A DNA stretch of 64,000 nucleotides, taken from contig NZ_JABBJF010000001.1 of the NCBI RefSeq assembly GCF_014218705.1, forward strand, positions 310,001 through 374,000, in the 5' to 3' direction. Under the pieces are notes generated by a model. That model saw nothing but the letters and a program-made list of their open reading frames with translations. It ran no database searches and was not told the origin of the DNA. The translations under genes were made by a program, and so were the position numbers. How positions within the stretch are numbered: the stretch's first letter is position 1; every line of letters begins with the position of its first letter. Below, in pieces: positions 48,964 through 59,607 of the stretch. The stretch is from Kluyvera sichuanensis. GTDB taxonomy: Bacteria; Pseudomonadota; Gammaproteobacteria; Enterobacterales; Enterobacteriaceae.

Positions 48964-50414
48964 TGAATAGTAACGTAATGCTGAACAAACTGACGGCCGC
49001 GATGATCACCGCCCTGCTTGCAGGGTGTTCTCTGGCCCCAGAATATAAGCGGCCCGATGCGCCTGTAGCAAAAAGCTGGTCTCAGGGAGTGGAAACACAT
49101 TCATTAGCGGATTTACCCGCCTCCACAATGAACTGGCAAACGCTGGTTCAGGACCCGGGACTTCATTCATTGATCGTCCTGTCACTGCAGGAGAACCGTA
49201 ACTTAAGGCAAACGCTTCTGAATGCCGACGCCGTGCGTGCTCAGTATCAGATACAGCGTGCCGACCGGTTTCCTGACCTTCAAATCCAGGGCAGTGAAAC
49301 ACGCCAGCGCCCCCCTGCGGATCTGAATACCTCAGGTCAGTCAGGTATCCAGAGCACATTCCAGGCTGGCGTGGGACTCACCAGCTTTGAACTGGACCTG
49401 TTTGGACGTGTTCACAATCTTTCCACTTCAGCGTTTGAAGAGTACCTAGCCACCGAATATGGCGCCAGAAATGCGGAAGTCACTCTGGTGTCCCAGATTA
49501 TTCAGGCGTACCTGATCCGGGATGGGGCAATCAAACGACGGCAACTAGCAGAGCAGACACTAAAAAACAGGGAACTAAGCCTGTCGCTGATATCGGCCAG
49601 ACTGCGTGCCGGAACCGTGTCTGAGCAGGATTATCAGGATGCACTGGGTCTGGCTGAGCAGGCTAAGGCGGTCCTGGCGGGAGCCGAACGTGAGTCTGTT
49701 CAGGCAACAAATGCACTGGTGTTACTGTCCGGAACCTCTGATATAGACAGATTCCTTAACGGCAACGCCAGCGATCGTCCGGTGATTGTACAGAATATTG
49801 CGCCGGGAATGCCTTCTGATCTGTTAACGGGCCGGCCGGATATCATTGCAGCAGAACACCGGCTTATCGCCAGGAATGCCGATATCGGTGCAGCCAGAGC
49901 GGCCTTTTTCCCAAGAATTTCGCTGACGGGAACGGCAGGGGTCTCCAGCACAGAACTCAACAACTTGTTTGGCGCAGGACAAGGAATGTGGACATTTATC
50001 CCTCAGATCAGCCTGCCACTGTTCAGTGGCGGTCGTAACAAGGCGAATCTTGATTTGGCCACGGTGCGCAAGGATGCAGCTGTTGCTGCCTACGAACAGA
50101 CAATCCAGACGGCATTCAGGGAAGTCTCTGACGCACTGACGGCGAAGGATACCCTGTACAAGGAAGAAGTCGCGCGCAGGGCGCTGGTCGAGAGTGATAA
50201 TAAAGCACTGACCATCGCCCGGGCACGTTACACTGCTGGCGTGGATGATTATCTGCGCTATTTACAGTCAGAACGGAATACGTTCGCAAATGAACTGGAA
50301 CTAATCAGTACAGCGACAGAACGACAGCGCGCCATTGTTGATCTGTTTACAGCAGTTGGCGGTGGTTGGCAGGAGACACCATCACGCACGGATGCCGTTA
50401 CGACCAACCGATAA
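48963..50414 (+). CDS. RND outer-membrane channel lipoprotein (NodT/OprM family)
   Basis: The 483-residue TolC-like factor has lipobox LLAGC (C22) followed by SLAPEYKRPDAPV, typical of OprM/AdeK. It repeats the TolC pattern twice (ENRNLRQTLLNADAVRAQYQIQRADRFP and RNADIGAARAAFFPRISLTG). It completes the tripartite pump. Its ATG shares the A of the pump's TGA, so the pair is translationally coupled. A strong terminator ends the operon at 50459. Confidence 0.93.
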   Translation: MNSNVMLNKLTAAMITALLAGCSLAPEYKRPDAPVAKSWSQGVETHSLADLPASTMNWQTLVQDPGLHSLIVLSLQENRNLRQTLLNADAVRAQYQIQRADRFPDLQIQGSETRQRPPADLNTSGQSGIQSTFQAGVGLTSFELDLFGRVHNLSTSAFEEYLATEYGARNAEVTLVSQIIQAYLIRDGAIKRRQLAEQTLKNRELSLSLISARLRAGTVSEQDYQDALGLAEQAKAVLAGAERESVQATNALVLLSGTSDIDRFLNGNASDRPVIVQNIAPGMPSDLLTGRPDIIAAEHRLIARNADIGAARAAFFPRISLTGTAGVSSTELNNLFGAGQGMWTFIPQISLPLFSGGRNKANLDLATVRKDAAVAAYEQTIQTAFREVSDALTAKDTLYKEEVARRALVESDNKALTIARARYTAGVDDYLRYLQSERNTFANELELISTATERQRAIVDLFTAVGGGWQETPSRTDAVTTNR

Positions 50415-50458
50415 CGGGATGCGCTGAGTTTCAGTCAAAGGAAAGGGAGTTTGACCCG

Positions 50459-50493
50459 ATGCCAGTCACTTAAAGTGGCTGGCATTATTTTTA
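50459..50493 (+). terminator. Terminator of the RND operon
   Basis: ATGCCAGTCACTT (50459-50471) pairs with AAGTGGCTGGCAT (50473-50485) and is followed by TATTTTTAT. Confidence 0.88.
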
Positions 50494-50765
50494 TACGCGA
50501 CTCTCTGCCATTGCCAGCGGTAATTGTGTGGTTTCCGTGCTGGATAAATTGTTGACCATGCGGCGCTAACTGGAATCCAATCCTGACGACGATTTCCCAG
50601 CAGAAGTGAGAACTGAGCTGAAGATTTCGCCGAAACGGCATGTGACATATGCACGGAAATACTTTGGCAGGAGCGTGTTCGCACTCATCGCCAGATAACA
50701 CTACGTCCCCGCTGTCTCCTTTCGGAGAGCGGGGACGCAGCATTTTCCATTTTGGTTGCGTTGTC
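50494..50765. other. Gap between RND operon and Tat-exported reductase gene
   Basis: No gene seen. A stem CCCCGCTGTCTCC...GGAGAGCGGGG (50707-50734) lies 30 bases beyond the leftward reductase stop and could act as its terminator, although no T-run follows. Confidence 0.45.
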
Positions 50766-52088
<1,323 letters not shown>

Positions 52089-52258
52089 TCAACACAACTT
52101 AATTGGTCGCTATGTTGATCCCTGTTCTGCTGGAAAGTATGGCGTCGATAGTGAAGGTATTAACCTTTCCACGAGTGATAATGGAAAGGTCAGGCATTAA
52201 AAAATCAGAGAGTGGCTTAACTGACTGGCACTAGCCTTTTGCCTGTTATTTATCTCGT

Positions 52259-53410
52259 TTACTTGCCTTGTGAATTCATTTTCCACCATTGCTTTTCAAC
52301 AGATGGCTTAAGAAACTCAACGCCTTCACCTATTTCCGGTGTAGATAGCGAAATACCCTGTTGGTGTGCGAGCGTCACAATGTTGTTAAACGGGGCATCC
52401 CAGGTATGGAAAGCCAGGTCAAAGGTGGCATTGTGGATCGGGAATAGCCATTTTCCCTTCAAATCCTGGAAAGCCTTAATCGTATCTTCCGGGAGCATAT
52501 GAATGTCTCGCCAGCCCTCATCGTAAGCGCCGGTTTCAAGGAATGTCATATCGAAAGGTCCGTAAGCCTCACCGATTTTACTGAAACCATCGAAGTAGCC
52601 TGAATCCCCGCCGAAAAAGAGCCGGAAATTGTCAGAGACGATGGTCCAGGAAGTCCATAACCGTTTGTTGCTGTCAAACAGTCCACGTCCGGAGAAATGC
52701 TGGGCCGGCGTTGATACGAATTGAATCCCGTCGAGGGTGTAGCCCTGCCACCAGTCCAGCTGGATGATTTTCTCCGGTGGTATACCCCATGAACGCAACA
52801 GATCACCAACGCCAAGGGGAGCCAGGAAATACCGAGTCTTGTCTTTCAGTTGCATGATGGAGTTATAGTCGAGGTGATCATAATGGTCGTGAGAAATCAG
52901 TACCCCTTCAATCTCCGGTAATTGCTCAATAGTTATTGGTGTGTCCTGAAAGCGTTTTGGCCCGAGCCACTGTACCGGCGAGGCTCTTTTACTGAATACA
53001 GGGTCGGTCAGCCAGTACTTATCTTTCATTTTCAGGATCAAAGATGAATGACCAAGTCTGAAGACCGAATTATCCGGACTCCGGAGCAGTTGTTCTGTTG
53101 AAAGTGTCATGACCGGAAGAGATTTTTCAGGCTCTGTATGAGGCGGCTTATTGAACGTGAAATTCCACAGTACCCTGATATCTTCGGCCGTACTTACGAC
53201 CTGTCTGGGATTTACATTTTTAAAGCCACCGTCATGAAATTGTGGCGAACCTTCATAGTTCGGAGTTTTTTCAGCACAATAGTTACTTAATAACGCCACA
53301 GTTATTGCTCCTGCGATTGTTGCTAATTTCTTCTTTGTAAATCTGAACGAGAATTTTTTGGATGGAGTGACCGACTTATTCTCGATCGACTCAGTACTGT
53401 CATTTTTCAT
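52259..53410 (-). CDS. Membrane-anchored metallo-beta-lactamase-fold hydrolase
   Basis: The 383 residues have a basic N-terminus and one hydrophobic segment (about 27-44), giving either an uncleaved anchor or a signal. The MBL-fold domain has HDHYDH at 174-179, a later histidine in PAQHFSGRG, Asp in GGDSGY and His in FPIHNATFDL, so a two-metal site is complete. The sequence RLGHSSLILK and the YFLAPLGVGDLL pattern are those of the NAPE-PLD/UlaG-like branch. The substrate may be a lipid or lactone; this is not shown. No operator was found directly before it. Confidence 0.83.
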   Translation of the reverse strand: MKNDSTESIENKSVTPSKKFSFRFTKKKLATIAGAITVALLSNYCAEKTPNYEGSPQFHDGGFKNVNPRQVVSTAEDIRVLWNFTFNKPPHTEPEKSLPVMTLSTEQLLRSPDNSVFRLGHSSLILKMKDKYWLTDPVFSKRASPVQWLGPKRFQDTPITIEQLPEIEGVLISHDHYDHLDYNSIMQLKDKTRYFLAPLGVGDLLRSWGIPPEKIIQLDWWQGYTLDGIQFVSTPAQHFSGRGLFDSNKRLWTSWTIVSDNFRLFFGGDSGYFDGFSKIGEAYGPFDMTFLETGAYDEGWRDIHMLPEDTIKAFQDLKGKWLFPIHNATFDLAFHTWDAPFNNIVTLAHQQGISLSTPEIGEGVEFLKPSVEKQWWKMNSQGK

Positions 53411-53518
53411 TGTGTTTCTGCCTGTCAGAAGACAAAGACGCCCTGCAAAGAGCCTGACGCCAGTGTAAAAATAACTGCGGTTTACTTTATAAAGGCGAAA
53501 AGAGACGGACTGTTTTAT

Positions 53519-53617
53519 TTACTCTCTCAGTGTTTGTCCGCCATCGACCGCCCATACCTCCAGGCCGGTGACCCGTAATGTTCTGAACAGGATCATTTCA
53601 GGCAGGCTCGCTGGGGC
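53519..53617 (-). pseudogene. 3' remnant of a short-chain dehydrogenase
   Basis: Reading left from an in-frame TAG (53618-53620), about 32 codons end in RVTGLEVWAVDGGQTLRE and a TAA stop at 53519-53521. VTG...VDGGQTL is the classic C-terminus of SDR enzymes (compare VTGRTFAVDGG in FolM). The body of the gene is missing; the broken aldo/keto reductase begins 16 bases away. It is therefore the leftover of a deletion. Confidence 0.75.
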
Positions 53618-53633
53618 CTATCACGGTTAGGAA

Positions 53634-54614
53634 TCAGAAATAGGTGGGTAAACGCGGAGTATAAGCCGCTTCCAGTCTGCACATTTCTTCCTGGGTCAGT
53701 TGAACATCCACTGCCGCGACGGCGTCTTCCAGATGTCTGGATTTTGTTGCACCAATAATAGGTGCAGTAACGCCCGGTCTGTTTAGCAGCCATGCCATCG
53801 CGATGGTTGCCATTGAAACACCACGTTCTGATGCGATTGCTTCAACCGCATCGACAGTGTCCTTATCACTGTCCAGGAATAATGGGCGGCCATTCTGATC
53901 TGTTCTCGGGTTTTCCTGCGAACGGGTTGAGCTGCTCGCGCCCCATGGACGTGCGACGAGACCTGCAGCCAGAGGACTCCAGGGGAGGGATGCAATTCCC
54001 TGATCGTTCAGCAGTCCAAACATTTCGCGTTCTTCTTCACGCTGTACCAGGTTGTACTGATGTTGCATGGAAACAAATTTGGTTCAGTTATGACTTTCGG
54101 CAATATGCTGCATTTTGGCGAACTGCCACGCCCACATTGAGCTGGCGCCGAGATAACGTGCTTTACCGGCTTTCACCACATCATGCAGGGCTTCCATTGT
54201 TTCCTCGATGGGCGTCATTGGGTCGAAGCGGTGGATCTGATACAGGTCAATGTAGTCAGTACCCAGGCGTTTCAGTGAGGCATCGACCTGCTCCAGAATC
54301 GCTTTACGTGAAAGACCGCCGCCGCCAGGACCGGCATGCATCGGGAAATACACTTTGGTGGCCAGCACAATATCATCGCGGCGGGCATATTTTTTGATGG
54401 CACGGCCAATGATTTCTTCGGAAGAACCATACCCGTAGACGTTTGCGGTATCCCAGAAGTTAATCCCCAGGTCCAGGGCCTGCTTGATGAGTGGTACTGA
54501 CTGTTCCTCTTCCAGGGTCCAGGTCCCCTGAAGTGCCGGAGTGCCAAAGCTCATGCAGCCCAGCGCAAGGCGGCTAACCTGAAGACCGGTATTTCCAAGT
54601 TTGATTTGTTTCAT
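53634..54614 (-). pseudogene. Aldo/keto reductase interrupted by one in-frame TGA
   Basis: Codons 1-176 (start ATG 54614) and the distal part (to TAA at 53634) lie in the same frame and together give about 326 residues of a normal cytosolic AKR. They are separated only by TGA at 54086-54084. Around it the protein reads HIAESHN-stop-TKFVSMQHQYNLVQREEERE, and the family usually has Trp there, so TGG changed to TGA by one transition. The Asp and Tyr (FWDTANVYGYG), Lys (VLATKVYF) and His (YQIHRFDP) of the active site all precede the stop. A truncated product would lack half the barrel. Operator 4 lies upstream. Confidence 0.88.
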
Positions 54615-54696
54615 AATGACTCCAGTGGGTTATGCTGTTTCCTGTAGTTTTTGTAACTACTGCTCAACGCTGTTACATCACAAATTCAGGATTACA

Positions 54697-54724
54697 ATAA
54701 AAGCGTAAGTACTCACTCATTATA
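54697..54724. promoter_or_regulatory. TetR-type operator 4, before the interrupted reductase
   Basis: GCGTAAGT-ACTCACTCATTATA: the right half agrees with the ideal ACTTACTCATTATA at 13 of 14 positions and the left half is partly degenerate. It lies 83 bases before the start codon of the leftward gene and marks the right end of the regulon. Confidence 0.75.
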
Positions 54725-55070
54725 AGGCTGAATCAACAAATGGCAATGGAATTTTAAGAAATCCGCAGGAAAAGAAATCCTAGAAATTTATCTGAATTTT
54801 TAAATCAGTTTAAATTCAACAGATAACTTGCTTTTTTATCGCCAGATCGCGTCCAGTTGAACGAGCCAACGGTTGACTCGACTGTGCGACAGCGATTGTA
54901 AAGGACTGCGATATCCTGCTTGATACTGCGTTTTCAACGCTTGCGACAATCAGCGGTTGCTTACTCCCTCTTTTAGAAGAACAGTTGCATCAAATGAATT
55001 TGACCAGAGTAAGCAACTTCCGCTTTTGGCACAAAGCAGCCTAACAAACTTACTCTAGATTTCTCTCTAC
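54725..55070. other. Gap with a spaced inverted repeat at the island edge
   Basis: No gene seen. GTTGCTTACTC (54956-54966) and GAGTAAGCAAC (55007-55017) form a perfect 11-bp inverted repeat around a 40-base centre. It could be a mobile-element remnant or RNA hairpin; no transposase is near. Confidence 0.5.
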
Positions 55071-55103
55071 AAAAAGAACTCGGCCCAGGCTCCCCCAGGC
55101 CGC
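55071..55103 (-). terminator. Terminator of the aldolase-transport operon
   Basis: On the minus strand CGGCC...GGCCG encloses a GC-rich loop and is followed by GAGTTCTTTTTGT. It lies directly after the class II aldolase-like gene. Confidence 0.65.
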
Positions 55104-55109
55104 ACCCCC

Positions 55110-55847
55110 TCATTCCAGCACCGTCCGATCCCCCTCAATTACCATCTCCTTCAACTCCTCAAAATGCCGTCTCGAAAAGTCCGCAATCTTCTCCCAATCC
55201 TGCGCCGTTTTCTCAGCGACCTCGTCGGACAGCACCTTCAGCGGTTGCCCGGTTGACCACGCGGTGATCAGAATCTGGCAGGCGCGCTCCATCGTCCAGA
55301 TATCATCAAACGCCTCGCCAATATTCGGTGCCGTGACCAGCACGCCGTGGTTGCCCATCAGCAGGCGGCGTTTATCCGCCAGCAGCCCCGCTAGTCGCGC
55401 GCCTTCTGCGGTGGTGTCCGCCATGCCGCCGTACAGCGTGTCGACGGCGACGCGGTTGAAATAGCGGGCAGTGTTCTGGTCAACGGGTAGGATCTGCGGC
55501 GTTGCCAGGCAGGCGAGGCTGGTGGTGTAGACCGGGTGCAGATGAAGCACCACTCGTACGTCCGGCAGGCGCTGGTGGATCTGCCCGTGGATCGCCCACG
55601 CGGTGGCGTCAACGTCCGGGCGCGCCGCACAGCTTTCATCATCGGCGTTCAGCAGCAGCAGGTCGCTGGCGCGAATGCGCGAGAAGTGTTTCCACTTTGG
55701 GTTCAGCAGAAACGTTTTTCCGTCGGGAGAGAGCGCCGCGCTGAAATGGTTAGCGACCGCCTCATGCATCCCAAGCCTGGCGATGATGCGAAAGGTCACT
55801 GCGAGATCGATACGGGTTTGCTCTTCGTGCGAGTAGCGCATGGACAT
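55110..55847 (-). CDS. Class II aldolase/adducin-like protein
   Basis: The 245 residues show the class II aldolase fold: NHFSA near 33-37 and the metal ligands H102 and H104 (LHLHP) and H167 (GNHGV). By spacing to the metal ligands, the catalytic Glu of FucA/AraD would fall on A83 (DATAWAIH). True aldol cleavage is therefore doubtful, and a decarboxylase, lyase or binding role is more likely. Its ATG shares a base with the TAA of the binding-protein gene (TAATG), so translation is coupled. Confidence 0.85.
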   Translation of the reverse strand: MSMRYSHEEQTRIDLAVTFRIIARLGMHEAVANHFSAALSPDGKTFLLNPKWKHFSRIRASDLLLLNADDESCAARPDVDATAWAIHGQIHQRLPDVRVVLHLHPVYTTSLACLATPQILPVDQNTARYFNRVAVDTLYGGMADTTAEGARLAGLLADKRRLLMGNHGVLVTAPNIGEAFDDIWTMERACQILITAWSTGQPLKVLSDEVAEKTAQDWEKIADFSRRHFEELKEMVIEGDRTVLE

Positions 55848-56677
55848 TACTCCGCTTTTGGCATCAGGGTTTGCAGATCCTCGGCGCTCGGTGCCTGGAA
55901 ATTGTATTTCTTCAGCAGCGCGGCGTATTCCGGCGTGGCGCTGAATTTCTTCAGGCCTTCCTCAAGCGCGGTTTTCACCTCGGTATTGCCTTTTTTCACG
56001 CCATAGCCGTTCAGCACCGGGTAGATAAGCGTCTCGGAGGAGATGACCACGCGATCGCCAAGCTTCTCAACCACCCCGCGGGCAACCGCCGCATCGGTTA
56101 TCTGCGCTTCTACCGCACGGGAAAGCATCGCCTGAGTGGTTTGTGGGTCAGTGGTGTATTCGCTCAGTTGAATCGGCTTCAGACCTTTTTTCACGCAGTA
56201 ATCGACGGAGAGCTTCTGCAACTGTGCCAGCCAGGAGGTTGCGCCCATCGAGCCAATTTTATGACCGCAGAACTCCTCCGGGGTTTTTGGCTGATAGTCG
56301 CTGCCTTTCAGCGACAGGATCGCTTCGCCGCTTTTCAGGTACGGCACCATGTCGATAACCTTCAGACGCTCGGCGGTGATGTACATCGATGAGTTGGTGA
56401 TATCGAAGCGGCCGCCCTGCAAGCCAGGGATCAGATTCGGGAAGCGGGTATCGATGTTGACCGCTTCACGGCCCATGGTTTTTGCCAGGCCAGCGAGAAA
56501 CTCGATGTCGAACCCGGCTGGTTTGTTGTTCTCCATATACTCATACGGGAAAAAGGTCATGTCTGAGCCGGCGGTGAGCTTGCCGTCGTGCTGGAAAGCC
56601 AGCGCGCTAAAGGATGTCAGCGCGCCAGCGGCGCAAAGGAGCAGGGCAACAGGGCGCAGTGCGGTAGAACGTGTCAT
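55847..56677 (-). CDS. Periplasmic polar amino-acid binding protein
   Basis: The 276-residue precursor has a Sec signal ending SALA (about residue 27), then a family 3 solute-binding domain: GSDMTFFPYEYMENNKPAGFDIEFL and FDITNSSMYITAERL are the two usual ligand-side stretches. It should capture an amino-acid-like compound for the permease-ATPase encoded 0.9 kb upstream. The Arg usual after the TAER stretch is replaced in part, so the ligand may not be a standard amino acid. Confidence 0.88.
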   Translation of the reverse strand: MTRSTALRPVALLLCAAGALTSFSALAFQHDGKLTAGSDMTFFPYEYMENNKPAGFDIEFLAGLAKTMGREAVNIDTRFPNLIPGLQGGRFDITNSSMYITAERLKVIDMVPYLKSGEAILSLKGSDYQPKTPEEFCGHKIGSMGATSWLAQLQKLSVDYCVKKGLKPIQLSEYTTDPQTTQAMLSRAVEAQITDAAVARGVVEKLGDRVVISSETLIYPVLNGYGVKKGNTEVKTALEEGLKKFSATPEYAALLKKYNFQAPSAEDLQTLMPKAE

Positions 56678-56701
56678 AAAACCTCCAGGAAAATGAGCAA
56701 A

Positions 56702-57574
56702 TTACATGCTGGCGCTGTCGGCACCGGCCTGTTGAACGAAGAAGGATGCGCCGCGCGGTTTCTGCGGCAGACGAAGCTGGTTTACGGTGCTGCGCACCAG
56801 GCCGCTCTCGGTTCCTGCGACCAGTTGCCCGGCGTGGGCGCTCGGCAGCGGGTTTTCACCAAACGGTAGCGCGTCTTCGGCGGCATAAACGCTGATGAAC
56901 AACGTACGCGGAAGCGCGGTCTCGTTAGGGCTAGAGGCGTGCAGCAGGCGCGTGTGCATAAAGCAAACGGAGCCTGAAGGGCCAAAACAGGCCTGCGGTT
57001 GCTGGCAGTGAGTGTCGACCACGTCGCTATCCACCGAACCGGTAAAGCGCTCATCCTGCCAGTGCGACCACAGCGGCCCTTTATGGCTAGCGGGCACTAC
57101 GTTCAGCGGACCGTTCTCTGGCGTCACGTCGCTCACCATCAGCAGCGCAGTAATGATGTCGTCGTTGCTGTGCGGGGTGAACAGAAAATCCTGATGCCAT
57201 TTCACCTGGGTGGCGGTGTGCGGCAGCTTGGAGTTGATTTTGCTGTGATGAAAACGGGCGCCGCTGCCGCCGATAAGCTGGGCGGCGATGGTCGCCATCC
57301 GCGAGTTCAGCGCCGCGTGGTGATAAGCGGCGGAGATCTCGGTCGGCGAGGTCACGCGGCGCAGCGAAGGGTGCTCCGGTGAATGATCCTGTTCGAGGTC
57401 AAAGCGCGGGCGACCGTCCTGCGTCTCGCCCCACACCGCATCGTGGGTGCGGCTCTCTTCAACCCAGCCGTCAAAATCGGTCTGCAAGGCGGCGATTTCA
57501 TCGCTGGAAAGCACCCCTTCGACAACCAGATAACCCTGCTGATGAAACTGCTCGATTTGCCATTGCGCGATCAT
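56702..57574 (-). CDS. Phytanoyl-CoA dioxygenase-family oxygenase
   Basis: This cytosolic Fe(II)/2-oxoglutarate enzyme has 290 residues. The metal triad is readable: H127 and D129 in KWHQDF and H212 in RLLHASSPN; R223 (LPRTLF) would hold 2-oxoglutarate. Relatives such as EctD and other PhyH enzymes hydroxylate amino acids, betaines or CoA esters. Encoded between the binding protein and the permease-ATPase of one transporter, it probably hydroxylates the imported substrate first. Confidence 0.85.
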   Translation of the reverse strand: MIAQWQIEQFHQQGYLVVEGVLSSDEIAALQTDFDGWVEESRTHDAVWGETQDGRPRFDLEQDHSPEHPSLRRVTSPTEISAAYHHAALNSRMATIAAQLIGGSGARFHHSKINSKLPHTATQVKWHQDFLFTPHSNDDIITALLMVSDVTPENGPLNVVPASHKGPLWSHWQDERFTGSVDSDVVDTHCQQPQACFGPSGSVCFMHTRLLHASSPNETALPRTLFISVYAAEDALPFGENPLPSAHAGQLVAGTESGLVRSTVNQLRLPQKPRGASFFVQQAGADSASM

Positions 57575-57600
57575 AGTGGTTCCTCTTCAAGTACGAATGA

Positions 57601-59121
57601 TTAAGCCAAAGAGACATCTTTCAGGAAGGCGTCGACGCGCGGATGCTGCCCGCTGCGCATGGCCTGCGGCGTGTCGTCGCAGACCACCCGGCCTTTTTCC
57701 ATAAACACAATTCGGTCAGAGACTTTGAAGGCGAAGTTCATCTCGTGGGTGACGATGACCATGGTGATGCCTTCATGAGCCAGGGATTCAATTACCTGCA
57801 GCACTTCGTTGACTTTTTCCGGGTCGAGCGCCGAGGTCGGTTCATCAAATAGCATGATCTGCGGGCGCATCATCAGCGCACGGGCAATCGCCACGCGCTG
57901 CTGCTGGCCGCCGGAAAGCTGATGCGGATACTTCCACGCGTGCTCCAGCATGCCGACCTTATGCAGCAGTTCGCAGGCGTGCTGGCGCAGTTCGCCGTCA
58001 CTCGCCAGGCGGTGGTAGCGCGGGGCCAGCAGCAGGTTGCCGAGCACGGTGAGATGCGGGAACAGGTTGAAGCTCTGGAATACCATGCCGATATTCAGGC
58101 GATGCTTAGCGTCTTCCATAAAGCGCGGCTTCTGCTGGCCCTGACGCTCAAGGTGAATAAACGGCTGGCCGTTGATGCTGATTTCGCCGTTATCAATCTG
58201 CTCCAGGCCGTTCAGCAGGCGGATAAGCGTGGTTTTCCCCGAGCCGGATGGACCAATGACCGAGACCACTTCACCTGGCTGGATCTTGAGGCTCACCGCG
58301 CCAAGCACTTCGACATTGTTATAGGCTTTGTGCAGCTTCGAGGCCTGTAGCGCAGGTTCTTCAGCGGTCGCAACGCTTCGCGCCATTGCCGGGCGGTGCG
58401 CTGTGGCCAGCTTCTGCATTTCAGCGTCAACCTGGCGGGTGGTTTTGCGTTGGGTGACATCGAGATATTTCTCCAGCCACTTGAGCAGGAAATCAAACAC
58501 GGTGACGATCAGGATGTAGTAGAAGGCAACCGCCGCCATCGTCTCCATCACGAGGAAGTTCTGCGAATAGAGGCGCTGACCGACCATCAGAATTTCAGTA
58601 AGCGAGATAACCGACACCAGCGAACTCAGCTTCACAATGGCGATGTATTCGTTGGCAAGCGCAGGCAGGGCAACGCGCAGGGCCTGGGGAATAATGACGC
58701 GCCACTGAATACCGGCGTAACGTAAGCCCAGCGCCCGCGCGGCTTCGCTTTGCCCACGGGGAATGGAGAGCAGCCCACCGCGGTGAATTTCCGCAATATA
58801 GGCGGCCTCGCTTAATACCATCGCGATTAGCCCGGCCCAGAACGGATCGTTAAGCAGTGGCGCGACCGACGGCAGCGCCTGCGGCATGTTGTAGACAAAA
58901 ATCAGCAGCACCAGCAGCGGCATACTGCGAAAGAGCCAGATATAAAGCCGGGCAGGTGCGCTTAGCCAGGCTCGCGGCGATTGTTTAGCCAGCGCCAGAA
59001 TAAACCCCAGCACAATACTGCAGCCCCAGGTCAGCAGACTTAATTTAATGACGGTCCAGGTGGCCTGCCAAAAATCGACATCGCTAAGCAGGCTTAACAT
59101 GTAGTTCCAGTTAAACGTCAT
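57601..59121 (-). CDS. Fused amino-acid ABC permease and ATPase
   Basis: The 506-residue protein joins two parts normally encoded by separate genes. Residues about 1-220 form a His/Glu-type permease with the EAA loop EAARALGLRYAGIQWRVIIP (126-145). Residues about 258-506 form an ABC ATPase with Walker A GPSGSGKTT (290-298), the signature LSGGQQQRVAIARAL and Walker B IMLFDEPTSALDPE. A homodimer gives a full transporter with the binding protein. It is first in the left operon and divergent from the LysR gene. Confidence 0.93.
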   Translation of the reverse strand: MTFNWNYMLSLLSDVDFWQATWTVIKLSLLTWGCSIVLGFILALAKQSPRAWLSAPARLYIWLFRSMPLLVLLIFVYNMPQALPSVAPLLNDPFWAGLIAMVLSEAAYIAEIHRGGLLSIPRGQSEAARALGLRYAGIQWRVIIPQALRVALPALANEYIAIVKLSSLVSVISLTEILMVGQRLYSQNFLVMETMAAVAFYYILIVTVFDFLLKWLEKYLDVTQRKTTRQVDAEMQKLATAHRPAMARSVATAEEPALQASKLHKAYNNVEVLGAVSLKIQPGEVVSVIGPSGSGKTTLIRLLNGLEQIDNGEISINGQPFIHLERQGQQKPRFMEDAKHRLNIGMVFQSFNLFPHLTVLGNLLLAPRYHRLASDGELRQHACELLHKVGMLEHAWKYPHQLSGGQQQRVAIARALMMRPQIMLFDEPTSALDPEKVNEVLQVIESLAHEGITMVIVTHEMNFAFKVSDRIVFMEKGRVVCDDTPQAMRSGQHPRVDAFLKDVSLA

Positions 59122-59607
59122 AGGCTATTTACTCGCCATAATTAACAGAAATGGAAGCGACGTAATGGTGCATTAATCCGGCGTCGCCGATATTCATCGT
59201 GCAATAACACTATGCTGGCAGGAGGTTGAACGAGGCAATTAGTAAATTTTTGGTCTTTAAGTTTAAAAAAACTATGCAGCGATATTAACGCTATGGAATG
59301 TAAAGTGATTATCCCGATACTGAACTGAAACAATTAAAAAACAATTATTGAAAATGAATAACGCTATTTAAGGCGGGGAAGGTTATTTGCACGTTATCGG
59401 GGCAGGCATTGCGTGATAATAGTGCAGCATGGTTCGCTGTGGTGCAATAAGTCATTTGTGATGTTAAAAAAATAACCACAGATAAATATCAGAACTCCGT
59501 ATCAGGGATAAATACCCCTTTTTGGTTAAGTGGCATGCCGATTGCAAAGTCATAGCAGGAAACTATTCCCGACAGACGATGAACAATATTTTATCAATGG
59601 TGACGCG
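59122..59607. promoter_or_regulatory. Divergent control region, LysR gene and transport operon
   Basis: This AT-rich 486-base region holds no convincing gene. It includes several T-N11-A motifs that a LysR protein could use, none of which stands out. TTTGGTTAAGTGGCATGCCGATTGC-like sequence just before the LysR gene may be its promoter. Confidence 0.4.

Noticed and set aside
54084-54086. TGA in the reductase as a selenocysteine codon
   Set aside because: The family has Trp there, selenocysteine at this non-catalytic place has no precedent known to me, and no clear SECIS hairpin follows the TGA.
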